Shown here piece after piece: positions 1 through 5,475 of a stretch of 10,012 nt of DNA (position 1 is its first letter; the number at the start of each line of letters is the position of its first letter). The DNA lies in NCBI GenBank assembly GCA_030641105.1, contig DAOWHZ010000076.1, positions 1 to 10,012 of the forward strand. The letters are read 5' to 3'. The stretch comes from a bacterium (GTDB lineage: Bacteria; Patescibacteria; ABY1; BM507; VMTK01). A model generated the notes under the pieces. It had not been told where the DNA came from, ran no database searches, and saw only the letters and a program-made list of their open reading frames with translations. The translations under genes were made by a program, and so were the position numbers.

Positions 1-65
1 AAAAAAAATAATATTAAATTTAATAATATAAAAAGAATTATTAATAATTAATTATTTTAAAAATT

Positions 66-818
66 ATGCTAAAAGAAGAAAATAAAATAAAATTAGTGTA
101 TTTAGGGTGCGGCAATGACAGATTAAAGGATTTTATCCATGTTGATATTGATTATGGGAAAAATAAATCCGGCCCGCATGATATTATAGCTGATATGACT
201 GAATACCTGCCTTTCAAGGATAATTCTGTGGATTTAATTTATTCAAAGGCAACTATACCAGCATTGTCTTATCAAGAGTTTATTAATAATCTTTTGGAAA
301 GCCATCGCATTCTAAAGAAAGGAGGATGCGTTAGGATGGTGCTTTTTGACTTTGATATTCTTGTAAAGGATTATTTAAACAAAGTAAATAGGCCGGAAGT
401 GCCTTCGCCTGGCATGCCTAATGAGAATTATGTTGATACTTTTGTGCGTAGGATGTTGTATTTTACGAATCGCTATCTTCATAATTTTGACACTTTAAAA
501 AGAGCTCTTAAAAAAACCGGTTTTGAACAAGTCAAGGAATGCAATCCGGGCGACACTAGAATTGAATGCGCTAAAGACGAATTGCTTAGGGTTGAGCTTA
601 ATAGAGACGACAATATTATAGTAGAGGCGGTTAAATTGGATGAAGAGCCGACTGCAAAATACGCAAGCATTTATCCAAAAAATCATTTTTCTTTGGATTA
701 TTTTTTGGCTAAATATTTGAATGTCAAAATTTCAAGATATGTGGAGAGAAAACCAATGTTTATTCAGAGATATTGGCTGAAAACAATGATTAATTTTAAT
801 AAAAACAAAAAATATTAA
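66..818 (+). CDS. Class I SAM-dependent methyltransferase
   Basis: This 250-residue soluble protein has the Rossmann-fold methyltransferase signature. Residues 10-19 (LVYLGCGNDR) are motif I, which holds S-adenosylmethionine. Residues 25-29 (HVDID) supply the acidic residue after strand 2, IADMTEYLPF at 41-50 and DLIYS at 56-60 match the later core motifs, and ESHRILKKGG at 78-87 is the usual turn before strand 5. Residues from about 190 to 250 are a basic tail with no motif I recognise. The substrate cannot be read from the sequence. The gene lies 16 bases upstream of a decayed APS kinase gene on the same strand, a pairing that would suit modification of a sugar or surface glycan, but that is inference. 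No convincing ribosome binding site precedes the ATG; upstream is pure A/T. The methyltransferase call is firm, the role is not. Confidence 0.85.
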   Translation: MLKEENKIKLVYLGCGNDRLKDFIHVDIDYGKNKSGPHDIIADMTEYLPFKDNSVDLIYSKATIPALSYQEFINNLLESHRILKKGGCVRMVLFDFDILVKDYLNKVNRPEVPSPGMPNENYVDTFVRRMLYFTNRYLHNFDTLKRALKKTGFEQVKECNPGDTRIECAKDELLRVELNRDDNIIVEAVKLDEEPTAKYASIYPKNHFSLDYFLAKYLNVKISRYVERKPMFIQRYWLKTMINFNKNKKY

Positions 819-834
819 TGTTGTTTATAATTTT

Positions 835-1362
835 ATGAGTCAAAAAAATTTCATCCTTTGGCTGACTGGCTTGCCAGCAGCGGCAAAACAACATTAGGTA
901 AAATTATTTATCAAGAATTAAAAAATAAAGGATATAAAATACATCACCTTGATGGTGATGAAGTTAGAGCTGCATCTAAGGAAAATTTAGGCTTTTCCAA
1001 GGAAGATAGAGATAAAAATATCAGTTTAGCTATACATTTAGCTATGCAATATTAAAATAAAGGATATATTGTGGTTGCTAGCTTTATTTCTCCTTATAAA
1101 AAACATAGGCAGTGGGGCAGAGAGAAGCTGAAAAATTATATTGAAGTATTTGTTAATTCGCCCTTAGAGGTTTGTGAAATTAGAGATCCGAAAGGAATGT
1201 ACAAAAAAGCTCGGGTAGGGGGAAATAGAATTTTTTACCGGCATATCTGATTTATATGAAGAGCCGGATAATCCTGAAATAGAGCTAGAAACCAATCCTA
1301 AGACGGTTGAAGAATGCGCATCTAAAATTATGCGATATTTAAAAGATAATGGATTTGTATAA
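835..1362 (+). pseudogene. cysC: Decayed adenylylsulfate (APS) kinase
   Basis: Reading across three frames rebuilds an almost complete APS kinase, the enzyme that phosphorylates adenylyl sulfate to PAPS, the sulfate donor for sulfotransferases. The pieces are: start MSQKNFILWLTGLPA; P-loop GKTTLG; HHLDGDEVR; NLGFSKEDRDKNI; then VVASFISPYKKHR; FVNSPLEVCEIRDPKGMYKKAR; and the C-terminal FTGISDLYEEPDNPEIELET to the TAA at 1360-1362. Three lesions break it. One base is missing near 878-880 inside the P-loop codons, where restoring one A gives LPASGKTT. An in-frame TAA stands at 1053-1055. One extra G lies in the five-G run at 1218-1222. Length and motif order otherwise fit the family. The G run could be a sequencing error, but a deletion plus a nonsense codon make real decay more likely. 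An internal TTG at 858 opens the middle piece, which lacks the C-terminal half and is unlikely to work. Confidence 0.85.
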
Positions 1363-1388
1363 ATCCACAGGCCATATTTGCATAACTA

Positions 1389-1417
1389 TTGCTTATTTTA
1401 AATTTTTAACATATAAT
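1389..1417 (+). promoter_or_regulatory. Sigma70-type promoter for the B12 locus
   Basis: A consensus -10 box TATAAT at 1412-1417 has the weaker -35 TTGCTT at 1389-1394, with an ideal 17-base spacer. Transcription would start near 1424, just upstream of the cobalamin riboswitch fold, as expected for a leader RNA. Confidence 0.65.
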
Positions 1418-1427
1418 ATTAATTATA

Positions 1428-1586
1428 AGTCTATTGCTTTCCGAAATGAGGTTAGATTCCTCTGCTGTCCCGCAACTGTAAAGCCCTGAAAATTTCAGGG
1501 ACAAGCCAGGTCGAGTAAGCAGTAGTATAATAGATAAAATTAATTCATTTAACTCTTCGAGGATTGAGAGCTAATGAACACTCGTA
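1428..1586 (+). ncRNA. Cobalamin (B12) riboswitch
   Basis: The region has the conserved core of the cobalamin riboswitch family (Rfam RF00174). The B12 box AAGCCAGGTCGA is at 1503-1514, and the other conserved stretch, GCTGTCCCGCAACTGT, is at 1464-1479. The closing helix pairs 1431-1439 with 1517-1525 (one G-U pair). A hairpin GAGG/CCTC at 1448-1462 has loop TTAGATT (L5), and a strong helix CCCTGA/TCAGGG lies at 1484-1500. Downstream, GAG 1568-1570 can pair with CTC 1581-1583, exposing CTAA at 1571-1574 that complements TTAG in L5, a candidate L5-L13 kissing contact. The switch lies in the leader of the transcobalamin-like gene, so cobalamin binding is expected to lower its expression. The core call is firm; the exact 3' limit and kissing pair are inferred. 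Confidence 0.92.
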
Positions 1587-1670
1587 TTATTTACTCCGCA
1601 CCATAAAACACTCCGCGCTCTCTGGCGCAGGGTTGTTATTCTAACTATTCTACCTTGTCTCAGGGTAAAC

Positions 1671-1708
1671 GCCCCGTGGTCAAGGTGCGGGGTTTATGGT
1701 TGTTTTTT
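1671..1708 (+). terminator. Possible riboswitch-controlled intrinsic terminator
   Basis: CCCCG at 1672-1676 pairs with CGGGG at 1688-1692, extendable by two wobble pairs, and is followed by a T-rich stretch that includes TGTTTTTTAT at 1701-1710. It ends about 30 bases before the 1740 start codon. A second, GC-rich hairpin (GCGC at 1615-1618 with GCGC at 1625-1628) sits upstream. Control by termination is plausible for a cobalamin riboswitch, but the T tract is interrupted and I could not fold the competing structure with confidence. Confidence 0.45.
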
Positions 1709-1739
1709 ATAGTTCTTCCTCAAAAAGGGAGATTTTTTT

Positions 1740-3512
1740 ATGAAAACAAAACATTTATTTTTATTTATTGCGCTGGCATTAATTTTTCAGCCGATTTTTG
1801 CTGTTGCCGACATTGGAAGCGCTGTTTCTTATCTGCAGGCCCAGCCGCAAGACGCGTGGATTACTCAGGCATTAGCCGCTGTAGGAGCAGATAACATAGC
1901 AATAGGCCATTTAGCTAGTGTTTCAGGAACATCGGCAACTGATTATGCTAAAACTATTTTAGCATTGGCGGCAGTCGGAGAGAGTCCTGCAAGTTTCGGA
2001 AATATTGATTATGTTGCCAAGCTAAAAACTTATTACAATAATAATCAAATTGGCGATGAAAGCTTGCTGAATGATGATATTTGGACGATTTTAGCTTTGG
2101 CTTCAGTTGGAGAAGTTGATTCAAGCGAGGCAATGGCGGCAAAAAATTATTTATTATCTCATCAAAATACTGACAGCGGCTGGGGTTATGCTGTTAACGG
2201 TGATAGCGATACAAATGATACAGCCGCGGCAATAATGGCATTAATAGAAGCGGGGATAAGCGCCTCAGATTCTATTATCACTAATGCCGTTGCTTATCTT
2301 CAGTCAGCTCAAAATACTGATGGCGGTTTTGGCTGGACAACAGGATCTGATTCTGATTCTGGTTCTGATTCCTGGGTTATTTCAGCTTTGTATAAAATCG
2401 GGCAAAACCCTGCTGATTGGGATAAGAACGGCAATAATCCGATCAGCCACCTAGAATCTCTTCAGGATGCTGACGGCGGTTTTTGGTGGGTTGAGCCGGG
2501 AACTTCAGAATGGAACAACAAAGCCATGACGCCTTACGCGGTTATTGCTTTAGCAGGCAAAAGTTTTCCGGTTGGTTATTGGATGGCAGATTCGGGCGCT
2601 TATTATTTAAGAATAGAGGGCCAGAGCAATATGATTTGCGATACTTATGCCGGCGGCGATACAGCTTTAGAGGTTGTAGAGAATGCGGCTGAAATTTGCG
2701 GCTATACTTATGTTATTACTGAGTCTTCTTTTGGATTTTATTTAAGCCAAATAAATAATGAATCTGCCTCAGGCATGTCCGGCTGGATGTATTTTGTAAA
2801 TTATGAATCTCCGCCAATCGGCGCGGCTGATTATTTATTAGCTGAAGGCGATGAAGTGTTGTGGTATTATGGCGAATGGGGATGGCAGCCGACAAGGTTG
2901 TCTGTAATAAAAAATAATTCAAGTAATAGCATAACCGCTACTGTTGAATATTTTGACGGCCAGGAATGGAACGCGTTAAAAGATGCGGTTATCAAGGGAG
3001 GTGATCAGGATTATACGACTAACAGCTCAGGCCAAGCAATAGCTGTTTTGCCAGACGGCAGTTATAAATTATACGTTGAGAAAAATGGCTTTGTGCGAAG
3101 CAATCAAACAGAAGTTTTGATTGGCGCAGAAGTATCGCAGAGTGTTGGCTTAATTGTTGAAATTGAGCAGCCTATATCGTCTGATGGCGTTGGAATTGCC
3201 GGCGAAGCAATAATTTTTGAAGTTATACCCATGCAATTAAATTTTGGCAAAATAAAGCCGGGTAATACAGTTTCTCAAACATTAAATATAAGTAATTCAG
3301 GAACAGTTGGTTTAACAGTGGCGGCATTAATGAACGGCGATGAGGTGTTTAAAGAAAACATGAAACTTAATAATCAGCTTTGGTCAAGTTATAACACTAC
3401 TTTAGCAAGCAGTGAAAACAAGGACATAGAAGCAAGTTTGTCTATCCCAGTAAATTATCTTGATTCAGGAATAAAAACCGGCGAACTGATTCTTTGGGCT
3501 AATGCACAATAA
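1740..3512 (+). CDS. Secreted transcobalamin-like protein (alpha/alpha toroid plus DUF4430)
   Basis: Probable extracellular B12-binding protein of 590 residues. Residues 1-23 form a signal peptide. Residues about 35-280 are repeated helical units of the prenyltransferase/squalene-cyclase alpha/alpha-toroid type, with repeat signatures SHQNTDSGWGY (140-150), SAQNTDGGFGW (189-199) and SLQDADGGFWW (240-250). No DXDD cyclase acid motif is visible. Residues about 287-386 are a DUF4430 domain with the hallmarks GWMYFVNYE (348-356) and GDEVLWYYGEW (370-380); Cys300 and Cys320 could form a disulfide. Residues about 390-465 look like a carboxypeptidase-regulatory-type beta domain, and 490-590 like an Ig-type domain. 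Toroid plus DUF4430 is the architecture of intrinsic factor, haptocorrin and transcobalamin. There is no C-terminal anchor. The start is set by AGGGAG at 1726-1731, 8 bases before the ATG, and by the signal peptide. The cobalamin riboswitch in the leader supports a B12 role; ligand binding is inferred. Confidence 0.85.
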   Translation: MKTKHLFLFIALALIFQPIFAVADIGSAVSYLQAQPQDAWITQALAAVGADNIAIGHLASVSGTSATDYAKTILALAAVGESPASFGNIDYVAKLKTYYNNNQIGDESLLNDDIWTILALASVGEVDSSEAMAAKNYLLSHQNTDSGWGYAVNGDSDTNDTAAAIMALIEAGISASDSIITNAVAYLQSAQNTDGGFGWTTGSDSDSGSDSWVISALYKIGQNPADWDKNGNNPISHLESLQDADGGFWWVEPGTSEWNNKAMTPYAVIALAGKSFPVGYWMADSGAYYLRIEGQSNMICDTYAGGDTALEVVENAAEICGYTYVITESSFGFYLSQINNESASGMSGWMYFVNYESPPIGAADYLLAEGDEVLWYYGEWGWQPTRLSVIKNNSSNSITATVEYFDGQEWNALKDAVIKGGDQDYTTNSSGQAIAVLPDGSYKLYVEKNGFVRSNQTEVLIGAEVSQSVGLIVEIEQPISSDGVGIAGEAIIFEVIPMQLNFGKIKPGNTVSQTLNISNSGTVGLTVAALMNGDEVFKENMKLNNQLWSSYNTTLASSENKDIEASLSIPVNYLDSGIKTGELILWANAQ

Positions 3513-3517
3513 CCATT

Positions 3518-4003
3518 ATGAAAGAAAAATTACTAATTATTTTTATAGTATTTATATGCGGTTTGTTGTTTGCATGGCCGGCATTGGCACTTAGCGTTGG
3601 CATAAAGCCAACAGAGATTAATTTGCCTGTTGTTATTGGTCATAAAACAGAAAGCAAAATATTAGTCATTAATACTGGAGCAGAACCAGTGCTTTATAAA
3701 GTTTATCCAGATGATTTAGCAGATAAAATTATTGTCAAACCCGCTGATTTTCGCTTAGAGCCGGGAAGCAACCAAATTGTTACTGTTATTGTTAAAATAT
3801 GGAAGCCCGGTAAGTTTTCTACTAATCTTTCAGTTGTAGCTCGGCCGCTCGGCTTAAATGGGTTAGTAGCAGTTCCGGGGATTAAAGTGCCGATTACCAT
3901 TACATCAATAGATATTCCTTTTTGGTGGATAATTTTAGAAGTGGTTATTGGAAGTTGTTTGATAATATTTTTTACGGTAAAATTAAAAAGAAGAAAAAGA
4001 TAA
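3518..4003 (+). CDS. Membrane-anchored Ig-like surface protein
   Basis: This 161-residue protein has a signal peptide (1-24, ending PALA), one beta-rich domain (about 26-128), a C-terminal membrane helix (134-154) and a basic tail (KLKRRKR), so it is a type I membrane protein with its domain outside. I do not recognise a named family. Its opening (KPTEINL, then SKILVINTG) resembles the last domain of the upstream protein (MQLNFG, then SQTLNISNSG), so the two probably share an Ig-type fold. It begins five bases after the upstream stop with no clear ribosome binding site, which suggests translational coupling. The upstream protein lacks an anchor, and this one could hold it at the membrane; that is inference. 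Glycines and prolines are frequent, and no catalytic motif is visible. Confidence 0.75.
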   Translation: MKEKLLIIFIVFICGLLFAWPALALSVGIKPTEINLPVVIGHKTESKILVINTGAEPVLYKVYPDDLADKIIVKPADFRLEPGSNQIVTVIVKIWKPGKFSTNLSVVARPLGLNGLVAVPGIKVPITITSIDIPFWWIILEVVIGSCLIIFFTVKLKRRKR

Positions 4004-4019
4004 AGAGGGTATCAAATTT

Positions 4020-4475
4020 ATGAAATTTATTTCAAAAATTATTATTGTGATTGCCGTGTTTATTGCAGGATTCATTGCCGGACAGCAATACGCAACAGCG
4101 CCAGAACAGCGGGATAGCCAGTTAATTAGCGGACAGCAGGAACAAGAACAAAAATATGTTAGCTTAATGCTTGATTTTGGCAATGGAAATATTAAAACAT
4201 TTAGCGATATTGCGATAGGGGATAATGCTTCTGTATTTGAGATTTTGCAAAAAGTTGCTTCTGAAAACAGTATAGAATTAAATTACAAGGATTATGGCGG
4301 CGATATGGGCGTATTTATTGAATCAATCAATGGAAAGCAGAATGATTTTGATTCAGGATATTATTGGCAGTATTGGGTTAACAGCCAATACGCGAAAGTC
4401 GGCGCAAGCTCTTACAAACTGCAAGATAGAGATGTTGTTGAATGGAAATATGTTAAAGGGCAAATAGAAAATTAA
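4020..4475 (+). CDS. Membrane-tethered DUF4430 protein, probable B12 binder
   Basis: A 151-residue protein with an uncleaved-looking N-terminal membrane helix (5-21), a Gln/Glu-rich linker (22-45) and a single DUF4430 domain (46-148). Domain hallmarks are VSLMLDFGNG (47-56), SVFEILQKVA (71-80), YYWQYWVNSQYA (114-125) and LQDRDVVEWKY (134-144). No lipobox cysteine is present, so anchoring is by the helix. DUF4430 is the C-terminal half of transcobalamin-type proteins and here stands alone. With the riboswitch-controlled DUF4430 gene two positions upstream, it could accept cobalamin from the larger secreted protein and pass it to a permease; this relay is inference. The gene follows the preceding stop by 16 bases and has AGAGGG at 4004-4009, ten bases before the ATG, so it should belong to the same transcript. 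Confidence 0.85.
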   Translation: MKFISKIIIVIAVFIAGFIAGQQYATAPEQRDSQLISGQQEQEQKYVSLMLDFGNGNIKTFSDIAIGDNASVFEILQKVASENSIELNYKDYGGDMGVFIESINGKQNDFDSGYYWQYWVNSQYAKVGASSYKLQDRDVVEWKYVKGQIEN

Positions 4476-4487
4476 TTTTATATAATT

Positions 4488-4652
4488 ACTAAGCTTTGGT
4501 AAATTTATTAAAAATAAAATTTATTAGTTTATTGTCGCTTCGCTATTTATTGTTTTATTGAAACCAATAAACCAATAAACTAATAAATTTTAATGCTTTA
4601 AAGTATTTTTTCAAAAATAAATGCTATTATAGAGAAAATACTAAAGCTTAGT
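4488..4652 (+). repeat. Nested inverted repeats between the two B12-locus transcripts
   Basis: An inner perfect inverted repeat of 19 bases has arms 4516-4534 and 4573-4591 and a 38-base loop. Its right arm overlaps three tandem 8-base units (AAACCAAT, AAACCAAT, AAACTAAT) at 4561-4584. An outer pair (ACTAAGCTTTGGTA at 4488-4501, and 4639-4652 on the opposite strand) matches at 13 of 14 positions. The inner hairpin could end the upstream operon, though it has no G/C-rich stem. It may equally be a dispersed repeat. Confidence 0.7.
4622..4652 (+). promoter_or_regulatory. Extended -10 promoter with dyad for the 4661 gene
   Basis: TGCTATTAT at 4622-4630 is an extended -10 element; no good -35 is visible 17 bases upstream. 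Transcription would begin near 4637. The dyad ACTAA-AGC-TTAGT at 4640-4652 lies just downstream, where a repressor could bind, and a degenerate copy (ACTAA-GCT-TTGGT) stands at 4488-4500. Operator function is speculative. Confidence 0.45.
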
Positions 4653-4660
4653 TTGATATT

Positions 4661-5212
4661 ATGACAACAAGAACAAAATTAATTATTTCAATCGCCCTGG
4701 TTTTTCTAGGAGTAGTGTGCAGATTAATGCCTCATGCGTGGAATTTCGCGCCAATTGCCGCTATCGCGCTGTTTGCCGGAGTGTATTTAGGCAAGAATTA
4801 CGCAATCAGCCTGCCGATTATTGCGATGCTGGTTGGAGATTTTTTTATTGGTTTTTATGATTGGCGGCTGGGCTTAGTTGTTTACGGCAGTTATATGGTT
4901 ATTGGTCTGCTGGGCCTCATTGTTAAAAAGCATAAATGCCTTGAAACAGTTATTGCTGGAAGCATCGCCGCTTCTGTAATATTTTTTATTGCCACCAATT
5001 GGGCGGTTTGGCAATTTTCTCCATGGTATGCCAAGAGTATGGAAGGATTAATGCAATGCTATATTTTAGCTTTGCCGTTTTTTAGAAATACATTATTAGG
5101 CAATTTGTTTTATGCTTCCGTCTTATTCGGCGCGTATGAAGCCGTAGTAATTTTAGCGCGCCAACAGAAAATTCGGGCTAATCAAGAAATAAATTCTTTG
5201 TTATTGCGATAA
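4661..5212 (+). CDS. DUF6580-type membrane protein, ECF S-component-like
   Basis: A 183-residue polytopic membrane protein with about five to six hydrophobic segments (roughly 6-20, 27-45, 47-66, 70-88, 97-113 and 133-167). Conserved-looking blocks are RLMPHAWNFAPIAAIALFAG (21-40), TNWAVW (112-117) and LPFFRNTLLGNLFY (138-151), the pattern I associate with DUF6580. This family resembles the small substrate-binding S components of ECF vitamin transporters in size and topology. Its position behind the riboswitch and two DUF4430 genes suggests it moves cobalamin or a cobalamin fragment across the membrane; this is inference. It appears to have its own promoter, so it need not be under the riboswitch. 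No EcfA ATPase or EcfT gene lies in the window. No Shine-Dalgarno sequence is obvious before the ATG. Confidence 0.75.
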   Translation: MTTRTKLIISIALVFLGVVCRLMPHAWNFAPIAAIALFAGVYLGKNYAISLPIIAMLVGDFFIGFYDWRLGLVVYGSYMVIGLLGLIVKKHKCLETVIAGSIAASVIFFIATNWAVWQFSPWYAKSMEGLMQCYILALPFFRNTLLGNLFYASVLFGAYEAVVILARQQKIRANQEINSLLLR

Positions 5213-5267
5213 TCTGTGGAATTGAAAAAATAATGTGTAAAATTCATTTGCGCTAAATGTTATAAAT

Positions 5268-5376
5268 TAAGATACAAGAAACAAGCAACTTCGCATCTTT
5301 TGGGCAAATCTTTCTAATACCGATCACACTAAAAGTAATTTACCAAAAGGTGCGGGGTTGCAGTTATTGTATCTTA
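5268..5376. repeat. Long imperfect inverted repeat between convergent genes
   Basis: Arms 5268-5303 and 5343-5376 are imperfect reverse complements, sharing TAAGATACAA, GCAAC, CGCA and CTTTTGG, around a 39-base loop. A further partial copy of the outer arm (ATCTTGTATT) follows at 5378-5387. It sits between the convergent DUF6580-type and sugar transferase genes and could serve as a bidirectional terminator or be a dispersed repeat. Confidence 0.65.
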
Positions 5377-5393
5377 TATCTTGTATTTTGATT

Positions 5394-5471
5394 TATGTGT
5401 TACGCGCCCGTCTTGCCCGCCCGCCCAGACTTGGCGAGGCTGGCAACGCGAGGCAGGTTATGAGTTACGCG
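5394..5471. repeat. GC-rich block bounded by 13-base direct repeats
   Basis: TATGTGTTACGCG (5394-5406) and TATGAGTTACGCG (5459-5471) differ at one base and flank 52 bases that are far richer in G and C than the surroundings. Inside, TTGCC 5413-5417 can pair with GGCAA 5442-5446. The second direct repeat also overlaps a hairpin, ATGAGT 5460-5465 with ACTCAT 5474-5479, that spans the sugar transferase stop codon. Confidence 0.6.
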
Positions 5472-5475
5472 AGAC

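Noticed and set aside
12..25. 14-base palindrome TATTAAATTTAATA
   Set aside because: It consists only of A and T in an A/T-only stretch, where such palindromes are expected by chance.
858..1055. Independent small kinase gene starting at TTG
   Set aside because: It is the middle fragment of the broken APS kinase and lacks the start residues of the P-loop strand and the C-terminal half.
1655..1894. Small gene between the riboswitch and the 1740 start
   Set aside because: No family-like sequence; it overlaps the terminator-like hairpin and the well-supported signal peptide gene in another frame.
1740..2580. Squalene or terpene cyclase enzyme
   Set aside because: The toroid repeats are present, but the DXDD acid motif is not, a signal peptide exports the protein, and a DUF4430 domain plus the riboswitch point to ligand binding, not cyclisation.
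4561..4584. CRISPR-like short repeats
   Set aside because: Three 8-base tandem units without spacers are a simple tandem repeat next to a hairpin, and no cas genes are near.
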